DNA of 40,921 nucleotides from Bog-756 sp036513075 (GTDB taxonomy: Bacteria; Actinomycetota; Acidimicrobiia; Acidimicrobiales; RAAP-2). The translations under genes were made by a program, and so were the position numbers. A model generated the notes under the pieces. It worked only from the letters and a program-made list of their open reading frames with translations, did no database searches and was not told the DNA's origin. This document shows, one piece after another, positions 8,517 to 16,916 of the stretch. Positions within the stretch are counted from its first letter, which is position 1. Each line of letters opens with the position of its first letter. The stretch is from assembly GCA_036513075.1 (NCBI GenBank), contig DATBZS010000011.1:1-40921 (forward strand), read 5' to 3'.

Positions 8517-9011
8517 TCAGTCGTCGAGGTCGGGGCGCCGGGCCCGCTTCCGCTCCGACAGGCGACGCTTGTCGGCCAGGCGCCGCTCCTTGGCTCCTTT
8601 GGTGGGCCGCGTCGGGCGACGCGACTTCTCCACCCGAAGAGCTGTTGCAATTCGCTCGCAGAACCGTTCGGTGGCCAACTGCCGGTTCCGCAACTGCGAA
8701 CGCTCGTCGTCGGCCACCACCCTCACCTCGGACCCCAGCTTCTCGAGGAGCCGGGACCTCTGGTGCGGCCCGAGTGACGGGGACCGGGCTACGTCGAAGC
8801 GCAACTCCACGCGGGTCGCCACCTTGTTGGCATTCTGCCCGCCCGGGCCGCCGCTGGCGCTGAAACGGAACTGGAGCTCGGACACCGGAATGCGTAGAGA
8901 CGAGGTCACCCGCACCACCCCGGGCCCGACGTCGGCCCCTTCCGTGGCGCCGGGCGTCCCACGACCGGCTGTTCCGCCACCGGCCGTCCCGCCGCCGGCA
9001 ACCGGACTCAC
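8517..9011 (-). CDS. arfB: Peptidyl-tRNA hydrolase ArfB-like (class I release-factor domain)
   Basis: The product contains the release-factor GGQ loop SGGPGGQNANK, with the GGQ at residues 57-59 of the 164-residue form, followed by VATRVELRFD. It ends in a long Lys/Arg-rich tail (RRPTRPTKGAKERRLADKRR). ArfB/YaeJ proteins enter the A site of stalled ribosomes, anchor with the basic tail in the empty mRNA channel and hydrolyse peptidyl-tRNA. The start is uncertain: GTG 9011 gives a Gly/Ala-rich leader untypical of the family, while GTG 8918 gives a normal 133-residue protein beginning just before RVTSSLRIP. It is convergent with the hydrolase gene, only 3 bp apart. Confidence 0.87.
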   Translation of the reverse strand: MSPVAGGGTAGGGTAGRGTPGATEGADVGPGVVRVTSSLRIPVSELQFRFSASGGPGGQNANKVATRVELRFDVARSPSLGPHQRSRLLEKLGSEVRVVADDERSQLRNRQLATERFCERIATALRVEKSRRPTRPTKGAKERRLADKRRLSERKRARRPDLDD

Positions 9012-9138
9012 GCCGGTCCCGGGCGACCAGGGTCGCCGACAACCCCGTCATCCGCGGCCGGTATGCCGACGTGCAGTACGGGGGCGGACATGTCAAGAAC
9101 TTACCGGTGACGGGCGACCGCGGTCCTACACTCCGTCC

Positions 9139-9915
9139 ATGACGCCCCCATCGAACCCCGCATCCGGCTCACCTTCCCGCGACGGCCGCTTCAGCGGCCA
9201 TGTGGTGCTCGTCACCGGTTCCTCCTCCGGGATCGGTGCCGCCACCGCCCAACAGTTCGCGGCTGCCGGAGCCACCGTCGTCGTCAACTCCTCCACGTCG
9301 GTCGATGCCGGAATGGCCATGGCAGCCGAGCTGCCCGACGCCACCTACGTCCAGGCCGACGTATCGGTCGAGGCCGACTGCAGCCGCATGGTCGACCAGG
9401 TCATCACCACCCACGGCCGCCTCGATGTCCTGGTGAACAACGCCGGAACCACGGCGCTGATCCCCCACAACGACCTCGAGGCCGCCACCCCCGAGATCTG
9501 GCGCCGCATCTTCGATGTCAACGTCATCGGGACGTGGCAGCTGACGGTGGCCGCCGTCCCCCACCTCCGAGCGTCCGGAAGGGGACAGGTGATCAACGTG
9601 TCGTCGCTGGCCGGCTCCCGTCCCGTCGGCAGCTCCATCCCCTATGCCTGCTCCAAGGCGGCGGTCAGCCACATGACCCGGCTGCTGGCCAACACCCTCG
9701 GACCAGAGGTGCGAGTCAACGCAGTGGGCCCAGGCCTGGTCGACACCCCGTGGACAGAGGACTGGACGGTCGTGCGGGAGTTCGTGCGGGCCCAGGCCCC
9801 CATGCAGCGGTCCGCCACCCCCGAGGATGTAGCCGAGGTGATCCTCGGCCTGGCAGGGTCGACGTACGTCACCGGCGAGATCGTCCTGATCGACGGTGGA
9901 CTCAACCTGCGTTGA
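9139..9915 (+). CDS. Short-chain dehydrogenase/reductase
   Basis: The 258-residue classical SDR has a nucleotide-binding TGSSSGIG, the NNAG motif (LVNNAGTT), Ser in INVSSLAGS and the catalytic YACSK (Tyr-x3-Lys), then VNAVGPGLVDTPW and a C-terminal GEIVLIDGGLNL. It has the length and order of FabG-like oxidoreductases that interconvert hydroxyl and keto groups with NAD(P)H. The residue after the beta-2 strand is not clearly Asp, so cofactor preference cannot be read. It stands alone; its 3' end overlaps the converging GNAT gene by 14 bp. The substrate is unknown. Confidence 0.9.
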   Translation: MTPPSNPASGSPSRDGRFSGHVVLVTGSSSGIGAATAQQFAAAGATVVVNSSTSVDAGMAMAAELPDATYVQADVSVEADCSRMVDQVITTHGRLDVLVNNAGTTALIPHNDLEAATPEIWRRIFDVNVIGTWQLTVAAVPHLRASGRGQVINVSSLAGSRPVGSSIPYACSKAAVSHMTRLLANTLGPEVRVNAVGPGLVDTPWTEDWTVVREFVRAQAPMQRSATPEDVAEVILGLAGSTYVTGEIVLIDGGLNLR

Positions 9916-10456
9916 GACCGGACTCCCACCCGGGCCGGTCCAGGTGCCAGACGACATGCGGGCGGGAGGGGAAGAACGACATCGTGCGCTCCGCTCCCGC
10001 CTCGAAGCCCAGGCGCCGGGCCACCGCCTCCGACCGGGTGTTGCCGGGCAGGATCATGCAGTAGAGCGTGTCCTCCCCCAGTACCTCGAACCCGTAACGT
10101 ACCGAACGTGCGCCGGCCTCGGTGGCATAGCCCGAACTCCAGACCGCCGGATCCAGCATCCAACCCACCTCGACGCCCGGCCAGTCGTCGTCCACCCGCC
10201 AGTAGAGGCCGGCCCGGCCGACGAACCGGCCCGTCGCCAGCTCCTCGAGAGCCCACTGGCCGAGGCCGCGGAGGTCCCACAACCCGGCGAAGGTGCACAT
10301 GGACCTCCACGTCTCGCCCGGTGAGTAGTCGTGAGGGACATCGAGCGAGGCCCGCACCTCGTCGGTCGTCATGGCGGCGTGGAAGGACTCGAGATCGTCG
10401 GCCCGGAACGGACGCAGGACCAGCCGCTCAGTAGTGAGGGTGGGACAGGCGGGCAT
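9902..10456 (-). CDS. GNAT-family N-acetyltransferase (RimJ/RimL-like)
   Basis: The 184-residue product begins at ATG 10456 with LTTERLVLRPFRADDLESF, the hallmark N-terminus of the RimJ/RimL branch. It continues through FVGRAGLYWR, VEVGWMLDPAVWSSGYATEA (acetyl-CoA pyrophosphate loop region) and TRSEAVARRLGFEAGAERT. These enzymes acetylate an amine, often a protein N-terminus or a small molecule, with acetyl-CoA. Longer starts upstream add a tail the family does not have. It overlaps the SDR gene tail to tail. The substrate is unknown. Confidence 0.88.
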   Translation of the reverse strand: MPACPTLTTERLVLRPFRADDLESFHAAMTTDEVRASLDVPHDYSPGETWRSMCTFAGLWDLRGLGQWALEELATGRFVGRAGLYWRVDDDWPGVEVGWMLDPAVWSSGYATEAGARSVRYGFEVLGEDTLYCMILPGNTRSEAVARRLGFEAGAERTMSFFPSRPHVVWHLDRPGWESGLNAG

Positions 10457-10543
10457 CGGCCCAGTCAACCACCGGGCCTCGCCGCCGACCACCGGAACAC
10501 CGGTCCACCGGTCCCGTGCGTCGGCGACCGGTACGCTCCGGCC

Positions 10544-11320
10544 GTGCCCACCGCCGATTCAGCAGCCGACGGCCTCCGGCCGCCGGCGCGACCCGACGGC
10601 CCGTGGACCTGGGACCTGACCGCACGTCCCCCCGAAGCCCTCCCCCTGGCGCTCCACGTGGCCCAGCGGCGCCTGCCGGTGGGTACCCGGGTGGCGTTGA
10701 CCGCAGCCAGTACAGTCGGCCCCGATCGGCTGGGCGATCTGGTGGTCGGAGCCGGCTTCGCCGTGCAGGAGGGGCCATCGGCCGGCGGTCCGGACACCCT
10801 CATCGTCGTGGCGGAGCGTGAGCACACCCTGGCCGATTCGGTGGCGCCGGGCATGCGGATCCTCGTCTGCGGAGTGAACCCTTCGCCCTTCTCGGCCGAC
10901 GCCGGGGTCGGGTACGCCCGACCCGGTAACCGGTTCTGGCCGGCCGCCCTGGCCGCCGGCGTCGTGGATGTCGACCGGGACCCGGTGGCTGCTCTGATCG
11001 GCGGACTGGGCATGACCGACTTCGCCAAGCGAGCCACCAGGACGGCAGTCGAGGTGACCCGGACCGAGTACACCTCCGGATTCGCCCGGGTCAGCCGACT
11101 CGTCGAGTGGCTCACTCCAGGGGCGGTGTGCTTTGTCGGGCTCTCAGGCTGGCGGACCGTGGTCGACCGGCACGCAGTGGCCGGGGTCCAGCCGATTCCG
11201 GTCGGGGGACGTCCCGCCTATGTGATGCCGTCCACCAGCGGGCTCAACGCCCGCACGCCACTGGCCGAGTTGGCCGATCACCTGCGCATGGCGTGGTGCC
11301 TGGGTGAGCCGGCGGCGTAA
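10544..11320 (+). CDS. mug: Mug-type mismatch-specific uracil-DNA glycosylase with N-terminal extension
   Basis: The 258-residue product (GTG 10544) has a C-terminal Mug/TDG domain: GVNPS with Asn112 as the likely water-activating residue, the VGYARPGNRFWPAAL block (residues 122-136), DFAKRATRTAVEVT and PSTSGLNAR near the end. Mug excises U or ethenocytosine from G mismatches in duplex DNA. Residues 1-103 are extra relative to E. coli Mug (about 168 aa). The stretch LGDLVVGAGFAVQEG to EREHTLADSVAPG recalls the C-terminal half of a class I methyltransferase without the SAM-binding loop. The role of this extension is unknown. It is divergent from the GNAT gene by 87 bp. Confidence 0.88.
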   Translation: MPTADSAADGLRPPARPDGPWTWDLTARPPEALPLALHVAQRRLPVGTRVALTAASTVGPDRLGDLVVGAGFAVQEGPSAGGPDTLIVVAEREHTLADSVAPGMRILVCGVNPSPFSADAGVGYARPGNRFWPAALAAGVVDVDRDPVAALIGGLGMTDFAKRATRTAVEVTRTEYTSGFARVSRLVEWLTPGAVCFVGLSGWRTVVDRHAVAGVQPIPVGGRPAYVMPSTSGLNARTPLAELADHLRMAWCLGEPAA

Positions 11321-11356
11321 CCGGTGGCCGCAGGTTCTGGCCGGTCGGCCATTCCG

Positions 11357-11656
11357 TCAGGCCAGACCGGCGACCGGGCCGTAGTGGTCGACCTCCGGCT
11401 GGGACTCGAAGAAGGGCCCGATGAGCGAACGCCACTCGGCGAATGCCGGAGACTCCCGGAACCCGACGGTGTGGTCCTCGAGTGTCGCCCACTCGACGAG
11501 CAGAAGGTAGCGATCCGGCGATTCGACGCCCCGATGGAGCCGGAGTGACCCGAAGCCGGGCGCCGAGGAGATCACCGCGCGGGCCTTGGTCAGCGCGGCC
11601 TCGAACTTCTCGTGGGTGTCGGGACGGATCGTAATGAGAGCGTGCTCGAGGATCAT
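11357..11656 (-). CDS. Antibiotic-biosynthesis-monooxygenase (ABM) domain protein
   Basis: The 99-residue single-domain protein begins MILEHALITIRPD and contains FEAALTKARAVISSAPGF, RYLLLVEWATLEDH and a C-terminal FRESPAFAEWRSLIGPFF. These are the strand-helix-strand elements of the ferredoxin-like ABM/dimeric alpha-beta barrel fold. Members include heme-degrading enzymes, quinone-forming monooxygenases and proteins of unknown role; no cofactor is needed in several. No heme-ligand signature can be assigned. It is a single gene, divergent from the DsbA-like gene. Confidence 0.85.
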   Translation of the reverse strand: MILEHALITIRPDTHEKFEAALTKARAVISSAPGFGSLRLHRGVESPDRYLLLVEWATLEDHTVGFRESPAFAEWRSLIGPFFESQPEVDHYGPVAGLA

Positions 11657-11808
11657 GGCCAGACGCTACCGGCGTCGTGCGGTTGCCGAGCCGGCCGTGA
11701 GGAACCGTGAGGATGCCCCTCGAGCCCGACGGGCGGCGAGTCGGACCGGCGGCGTGCCCCGGTATCGTCGGTGGTGAGTACATCGCGGGCAGGAGTGGAG
11801 GAGCGGAC

Positions 11809-12468
11809 ATGTTGGTCGAGATCTGGTCGGACGTCGTGTGTCCCTGGTGCTACGTCGGCAAGCGGAATCTCGAGATAGCTCTCGCCGGATTCGAGCACGC
11901 CGCACAGGTGACCGTCGCGTGGCGGAGCTACGAGCTCGACCCCACCACTCCGGCCCGTGTCGAGCTGTCCATGGACGAGGTCCTCGAGCGCAAATATGGG
12001 ATGACCGCCGAGCAGGCGACGAAAGCCAACAGCCAGATGACCGAGTTGGCCGCCACGGTGGGGCTTGAGTACCACCTCGACCGGGTCCAGATCGGAAACA
12101 CCTTCGACGCCCACCGCCTTGTCCACCTGGCCGCCCTCGAGGGGAGGGCCGGCGACCTGAAGGAGCGGTTGTTGCGCGCCTACTTCACCGAGGGACGGGC
12201 GATCTCGGATCCGTCCACCCTGACCGAGCTGGCGGCCGAGGTGGGACTGGAGCGTGCCCGGGTGGCCGAGGTTCTGGCCGGCGACGAGTTCGGCGCCGAT
12301 GTCCGGGCTGACGAGGCCCGGGCCATGGAACTCGGGTCGACCGGCGTCCCGTTCTTCGTGTTCGACGAGAGGTTGGGCATCCCCGGCGCCCAGCCGCCCG
12401 ACGTACTGCTCCGGCTCCTCAACCGGGCCTGGGACACCTCGACAGAGGCGGCCTCGAGCACCGCCTGA
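11809..12468 (+). CDS. DsbA-family oxidoreductase, FrnE-like (cytoplasmic)
   Basis: The 219-residue protein starts at ATG 11809 with a strong GGAGGAGC upstream. It has the thioredoxin-fold active site CPWC (Cys11, Cys14) right after the first strand and no signal peptide, then a long helical insertion (about 60-165) and GVPFFVFDERLGIPGAQ with the cis-proline of the fold near the C-terminus. This matches the FrnE/2-hydroxychromene-2-carboxylate isomerase-like branch of DsbA proteins. FrnE of Deinococcus is a disulfide isomerase linked to oxidative-stress tolerance. A cytoplasmic thiol-disulfide role is likely. It is followed 75 bp later by the Ni/Co permease, perhaps independently transcribed. 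Confidence 0.9.
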   Translation: MLVEIWSDVVCPWCYVGKRNLEIALAGFEHAAQVTVAWRSYELDPTTPARVELSMDEVLERKYGMTAEQATKANSQMTELAATVGLEYHLDRVQIGNTFDAHRLVHLAALEGRAGDLKERLLRAYFTEGRAISDPSTLTELAAEVGLERARVAEVLAGDEFGADVRADEARAMELGSTGVPFFVFDERLGIPGAQPPDVLLRLLNRAWDTSTEAASSTA

Positions 12469-12543
12469 GCCGGGCGGCCGCGGGCCGGAACCACCAGTGG
12501 CTCCTTATTGCACACAGTTCGCAGTTGCCCTACCCTGGCGGCA

Positions 12544-13719
12544 ATGACTCTGGTGCAGCGGGACGGTCCGGACGCCGACGACGATGCTGCCACGACCTTC
12601 AACCCCTCCCGCCTGGCCCGCCTGCGCAACGGACTGACCCGGGCCGAATGGTGGCGCCTGTGCGGCATGGCCTTCGTGGTCCTGGCCCTGAACGTCATCG
12701 GCTGGGGGCTGCTGAGGGCCGCCGCCGGGCACCACTATCACGTGTCCAAGACCGGCCTCTTCGGCTTCGGCACCGGCGTGCTGGCCTACACGCTCGGCAT
12801 GCGTCACGCGTTCGATGCCGACCACATCGCCGCCATCGACAACACCACCCGGAAGCTGGTCAACGACGGAAAGCGCCCGCTCAGCGTCGGCTTCTTCTTC
12901 TCCCTTGGCCACTCGTCGGTGGTATTCGCCCTCGCCGTCGCCCTCAACTTCGGGATCCGGGCACTCGACTCCCAGGTGTCCAATAGTGCGTCCGGCCTCC
13001 ACCGGGCCACCACCATCGTCGGCACCACCGTGTCCGGCACGTTCCTCTACCTGATCGCTCTGCTCAATCTGGTAGTCCTGGTCGGGATCGTGAAGGTCTT
13101 CCGGGCCATGCGGGCGGGCAGCTACGACGACGCCGAGCTCGAACGCCAGCTCGACAGTCGGGGCCTCATGAACCGGATCTTCCGCGGCTACGGGAGCAAG
13201 ATCGACAGCCCGTGGAAGATGTACCCGGTGGGGGTGCTCTTCGGGCTCGGCTTCGACACGGCCACTGAGGTGGCCCTGCTGGTGCTGGCCGGGACCGCGG
13301 TGGCGGGCGGGCTGCCGTTCTGGGCGATCCTGTCGCTGCCGTTACTCTTCGCAGCCGGCATGAGCCTGTTCGACACCATCGACGGGTGCTTCATGAATTT
13401 TGCCTACGACTGGGCCTTCGCCAAACCGGTCCGCAAGGTCTTCTACAACCTGACCATCACCGGGCTGTCGGTCGTCGTGGCCTTCTTCATCGGGACCATC
13501 GAGCTCGTGGGGCTCCTCAGCACCGAATTCGACCTGCACGGTCCGTTTGTCAGGTACATCTCCGGCTTCGACATCAACACCGCCGGGTTCGTCATCGTCG
13601 GCGGGTTCGTAGCCACCTGGGTGATCGCCGCCCTGTACTGGCACCTCGGCGACGTCGAGGCCAAGTGGGACTCGAGGATCCTCGCCCCCGAACCGGTCGA
13701 GGTGGCCGAAGCCGCTTGA
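12544..13719 (+). CDS. Nickel/cobalt permease (NiCoT, HoxN/NixA family)
   Basis: The 391-residue integral membrane protein has about eight hydrophobic segments. The family signature RHAFDADHIAAIDN (residues 87-100, HX4DH with His88, Asp93 and His94) lies in the second helix and is required for Ni2+/Co2+ uptake. SLGHSSVV, GLGFDTATEVALL and AGMSLFDTIDGCFMN, the other conserved NiCoT helices, follow in order. ATG 12544 is preferred over 12508 because the extra residues are untypical. No urease, hydrogenase, Ni-SOD or cobalamin gene and no B12 riboswitch is near, so the metal cannot be assigned from context. Confidence 0.95.
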   Translation: MTLVQRDGPDADDDAATTFNPSRLARLRNGLTRAEWWRLCGMAFVVLALNVIGWGLLRAAAGHHYHVSKTGLFGFGTGVLAYTLGMRHAFDADHIAAIDNTTRKLVNDGKRPLSVGFFFSLGHSSVVFALAVALNFGIRALDSQVSNSASGLHRATTIVGTTVSGTFLYLIALLNLVVLVGIVKVFRAMRAGSYDDAELERQLDSRGLMNRIFRGYGSKIDSPWKMYPVGVLFGLGFDTATEVALLVLAGTAVAGGLPFWAILSLPLLFAAGMSLFDTIDGCFMNFAYDWAFAKPVRKVFYNLTITGLSVVVAFFIGTIELVGLLSTEFDLHGPFVRYISGFDINTAGFVIVGGFVATWVIAALYWHLGDVEAKWDSRILAPEPVEVAEAA

Positions 13720-13779
13720 CGCGGCCCACCGGAGATCGGGCTGCCACTGGTCCGCCAGCCGGCGCCCATCATGTGGTGG

Positions 13780-14682
13780 CTACGGGACGGTGACGGCCGG
13801 CGCCAGGGCCCGCCATTCGTCCACGGGCAACTGGCCGAGGTCGCTCCCGAGGACCTGGAGGAGCACGTGGTCGGCCCCGGCGTCGAGGTGCTCGCCCACC
13901 TGGGCCATGACCGCCGCCTCGTCGCCGTGAACGACGAGGGCATCGGCCAGGTGCTCGGAGCCGCCCCGGACGAAGTCGTCCTCGGTGAAGCCCTGGCGGA
14001 GCCAGCTGTTCCGATAGTTGGGAAGGCCGGTGTAGATGTTCAGGTGGTCGTGGGCCCGCCGCAACCACTCGTCCCGCCCCTGGTCCAGCACGACGGCCTG
14101 TTCGACCACCAGCAGCGGGTCGGTGCCGAGCGTGGCGCGGGCCGAGGCGGTGTGTTCCGGGGTCACCAGGTAGGAGTGGGCGCCGGAGGTCCGGTCCCGG
14201 GCCAGGCCGAGCATCTTCGGGCCGAGAGCGGCGAGGACCACGGGCGGCATGACGGCATCAGCGCCGAAGTACGGGGCTGCGGCCAGGTCGTCGAGGTAGT
14301 CGGTCATGGCCCGGATCGGAGGGAGGTACGTCTCCTTTCGGTCCCGCTCGACCGGCGCTTTGTGGCTCACCCCGAGGCCTAGGACGAAGCGGCCCGGGGC
14401 GAGGGACTCGACCAACCGGGCGGCGCCGTTGGCGGCCATGGCGCCCCGGGCATAGATGGAGGCGATCCCGGTCCCGACAACCATCCGCCGGGTGGCGGCC
14501 AACAGGGCTTGGGCCCCGGTGAAGGCCTCCCGGCCGTAGGCCTCGGGCAGCCAGAGGGACCCGAACCCCAGCTCGTCGAGCTCTGCCGCTACGTCTTGGG
14601 CCCGCGGCCCGGGCTGGGCCTCCAGCGCCGGCGTCCACAGGCCGACTCGGGTCGATCGGAGAGCGTCGGCGGCCGCGGTCAT
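13780..14682 (-). CDS. LLM-class F420-dependent oxidoreductase
   Basis: The 300-residue protein of the luciferase-like monooxygenase fold shows VGLWTPALEAQPG (strand 1), ELGFGSLWLPEAYGREAFTGAQALLAAT (strands 2-3) and VVGTGIASIYARGAMAANGA, then LAPGRFVLGLGVSH. This order is typical of the actinobacterial F420-binding branch (TIGR03620-like) that transfers hydride from reduced F420. It implies that the host makes F420. It is convergent with the nickel permease gene; the substrate is unknown. There is no Shine-Dalgarno before ATG 14682, so translation may be leaderless or weakly initiated. Confidence 0.9.
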   Translation of the reverse strand: MTAAADALRSTRVGLWTPALEAQPGPRAQDVAAELDELGFGSLWLPEAYGREAFTGAQALLAATRRMVVGTGIASIYARGAMAANGAARLVESLAPGRFVLGLGVSHKAPVERDRKETYLPPIRAMTDYLDDLAAAPYFGADAVMPPVVLAALGPKMLGLARDRTSGAHSYLVTPEHTASARATLGTDPLLVVEQAVVLDQGRDEWLRRAHDHLNIYTGLPNYRNSWLRQGFTEDDFVRGGSEHLADALVVHGDEAAVMAQVGEHLDAGADHVLLQVLGSDLGQLPVDEWRALAPAVTVP

Positions 14683-14833
14683 GGCCCTACTGTACGGCCG
14701 GCCGTCACACCGACGGGCGGCCCGACCACGGATGGCGCTGGCGCTGGCGCGGCCCCGGTCGTCGTTCTACAGTTCAGGCGGAATCAGCCGTTCGGAGGGG
14801 CAGGTGGACGGTCGAACACGTGGAGGATGCGCG

Positions 14834-15001
14834 GTGGAGGCAGGGCACAGCGACGAGTCATGTCCGGCGTGCCTATCAGGCGACGTGCCGAAACTGATCG
14901 TCCGGGGGACCGGCAAGGGCAGCCACGGGACGAGCCTGCAATGCCGGCGATGCGGTCACGAGTGGTCCGGCGAGCAGTCCTGGAGCAGCCGGGCCTCCTG
15001 A
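14834..15001 (+). CDS. Small zinc-ribbon protein (55 aa)
   Basis: GTG 14834 follows a near-ideal GGAGG seven bases upstream. The product has two cysteine pairs, CPAC (residues 10-13) and CRRC (37-40) followed by GHEW, the pattern of a four-cysteine zinc ribbon. The central KLIVRGTGKGSHGTSLQ would form the beta hairpin between the knuckles. Such miniature ribbons bind nucleic acid or other proteins; nothing more specific can be said. It lies between two minus-strand genes and is transcribed alone. Confidence 0.72.
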   Translation: MEAGHSDESCPACLSGDVPKLIVRGTGKGSHGTSLQCRRCGHEWSGEQSWSSRAS

Positions 15002-15050
15002 GCCGGCCCGCGGACAGGTTCATCGGCTGGCGGGTGGTCAGGGTGGGTGC

Positions 15051-16580
15051 TCAGATGGGGGTGAACGTGCCCGACCCGATCCGGACGGGCGCGCCCACCA
15101 ACTCCTCCTGGCACGCCCGGGCGGCCACCGCCGCATCCTCACCGATAGAGACGCACCGCCTCCCGTCCGCCGTGTCGCACACGGCCACCACCCGGACCGG
15201 ATCCATTCCGTCGTACGTCACGGTGTAGGTGGCGACATTGCCCGGTCCCTCGTACCCGTCGAGGTCCTCGACCGCCTCCACCACGCCGGTCACCGAAGCC
15301 ACCTCGTAAGCCAGGTCGGACAGAAGCGGCGGACGGCCGTCAGGACGCGCCGACCACACCCCTAGTCCGGGCTTGGTCAACAGTCCGCTCACCGTGGTGA
15401 CCGCCCCGAGGAGGTCGGGCGCGGCACGCAGCCGGGGCACCACCGCGGCCACCGACTGCAGGACGGCGTTATTGAACGGCCCGCCGGCGAAGGCCATGCC
15501 CCCGGTGATCGTCGGGGTCCCGTCGGTCGCCATTCCGAGGGACCGCTGCTGGACCCGCACCGCCGCCGGAAAGCAGCTGTAAAGCTCCACCACCTCGATC
15601 TGATCGACCGGTCGCCCGATCCGGACCGCCGCCGTTCCGCCCAGGACCTCCATGGCCGGCCAGGCGTGGATCCGCTCGCGGCACAGCACCGAGACAGCGT
15701 GGCTCGACTCCAACCCCACCAGGGGGAAGACCCAACGGTCGGACGGAACACCCATGCGCCGCGCCGCGTCCACCGAGCAGAGGACCAGGGCGGCGGCCTG
15801 GTTGACCGTCCACTGGGTCGAGTGCCACTTGTTGTAAGGAAAGGCGAGCGGCCGGTTGGCCGGTGTCGCGGTGGCGATGCGCTCGGCGTCCATGCGCTCG
15901 GGGAAAGCCGCGTCGGGATTGCCCACCGCCACGGCGTTCATCCGGTCCCACAGGTCGGCGATCTCGGCCCGGTGTTCGGCGATCGTCCGTCCCTCGGCCA
16001 CCCGCAGGGCATTGTCGATCATGGCGTACTGCTGGACGGGATCCCACAGCCGGTGCGCCACTTCGACCGGCTCGAGGAGTGGGCCCGGGCGACGACGGAG
16101 CACGTCGGGATCCGCACCGGACTGGGCCGTCTCCGGCGACAGTCCTGCCCGCTCGCGTTCACGGGCCCATCGTTTCGACTCACCGCCCACCACCACGGCG
16201 ACGTCCGACGCGCCCGACAGGATGGCGGCCAGGGCGTCGTTGACCACGCTCTGCTGAGGGATCCCCAGTTCGACCAGATGGGTCGTGGCCGCAGGCGCCC
16301 CGATCCGTCGGGCCACCAGCCGGGCCGGGTCGCGATAGGTCCAACTCCCCTGGGGCACGGCCACCCGGTCGACCGCCGCAGCCAGGCCCCTTCCGCCGGC
16401 ATCGCGCAAGGCGGCTTCGGTGGCGAGTGCCATCAGCTCCACCGCCTCGGCGTCAGTCGACGCTGTGCCGACCCCGACCAGGACGGGGATGCGGGCATCG
16501 GGTTGCCCGGTCGGACCAGATGGCGCTGTCAGCCCTGTGGACGGGTTGGGCCGAATCGGCCGGGTTGGCCGGTCGGTCAC
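15051..16580 (-). CDS. Thiolase-like protein, TLP1 type (no nucleophilic Cys)
   Basis: The 509-residue product (GTG 16580, preceded by GGAGAGGGG) has a thiolase fold: VLVGVGTASTDAEAVELMALATEAALRDAGG, then the helix SVVNDALAAILSGASDVAVVVGGE at residues 111-134. At the place of the acylated Cys it reads IPQQS, so the nucleophile is missing. The usual GHPxGxTG histidine motif is replaced by GGMAFAGGPFNNA. Residues after about 420 form an extra C-terminal beta domain (YTVTYDGMDPVRVVAVCDT). This matches the thiolase-like TLP1 group with an additional C-terminal domain, known in mycobacteria. It probably binds CoA or acyl-CoA rather than catalysing thiolysis. It is the last gene of the dehydrogenase operon and overlaps DUF4031 by 4 bp. 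Confidence 0.82.
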   Translation of the reverse strand: MTDRPTRPIRPNPSTGLTAPSGPTGQPDARIPVLVGVGTASTDAEAVELMALATEAALRDAGGRGLAAAVDRVAVPQGSWTYRDPARLVARRIGAPAATTHLVELGIPQQSVVNDALAAILSGASDVAVVVGGESKRWARERERAGLSPETAQSGADPDVLRRRPGPLLEPVEVAHRLWDPVQQYAMIDNALRVAEGRTIAEHRAEIADLWDRMNAVAVGNPDAAFPERMDAERIATATPANRPLAFPYNKWHSTQWTVNQAAALVLCSVDAARRMGVPSDRWVFPLVGLESSHAVSVLCRERIHAWPAMEVLGGTAAVRIGRPVDQIEVVELYSCFPAAVRVQQRSLGMATDGTPTITGGMAFAGGPFNNAVLQSVAAVVPRLRAAPDLLGAVTTVSGLLTKPGLGVWSARPDGRPPLLSDLAYEVASVTGVVEAVEDLDGYEGPGNVATYTVTYDGMDPVRVVAVCDTADGRRCVSIGEDAAVAARACQEELVGAPVRIGSGTFTPI

Positions 16581-16891
16581 GGGGACCCCTCTCCGCCGGT
16601 CCCCTCGGTGGAAGGTGCACCCACCCGCCGCTCGCGCAGCATCCGGCCCAGCTCTCGCCAGCTCACCTCGACGGCGCCGTTGGCCAGGGCTTCGGCCCTG
16701 GCCCGCTCGGGCAGGTCGTAGTGGGCGTGGTGGGGTCGCCCGGACTTGTCCTGGAACCATTCGCGCCGCATACCCATTCGCACGGCGAAGTCATGGAGTT
16801 CATCGTCGGTGTCGGCCACCAGGTGCGACCACCGGTCGTCGACCGGGCCGAGCCGGGCGCGCTGGCGCCAGTCGTCGAGGTAGACAGTCAC
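16577..16891 (-). CDS. DUF4031 protein
   Basis: The 104-residue product starts at GTG 16891 as VTVYLDDWRQRARLG. It contains WSHLVADTDDELHDFAVRMGMRREWFQDK and PHHAHYDLPERARAEALANGA, the recognisable core of DUF4031, a small actinobacterial and phage-associated family of unknown function. The conserved Asp, Trp and His residues (YLDD, HHAHYD) suggest a metal or nucleotide site, but none is proven. Its stop overlaps the start of the thiolase-like gene by 4 bp, implying translational coupling. Its presence inside a lipid-type operon is unexplained. Confidence 0.85.
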   Translation of the reverse strand: MTVYLDDWRQRARLGPVDDRWSHLVADTDDELHDFAVRMGMRREWFQDKSGRPHHAHYDLPERARAEALANGAVEVSWRELGRMLRERRVGAPSTEGTGGEGSP

Positions 16892-16916
16892 CGCGCTCGG
16901 GGGTCCGTCCCCGGAC

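Noticed and set aside
12480..12543. Nickel-responsive operator before the permease
   Set aside because: TTGCAC and GCAGTTG half-sites are present but do not form a convincing palindrome of a known Nur or NikR type.
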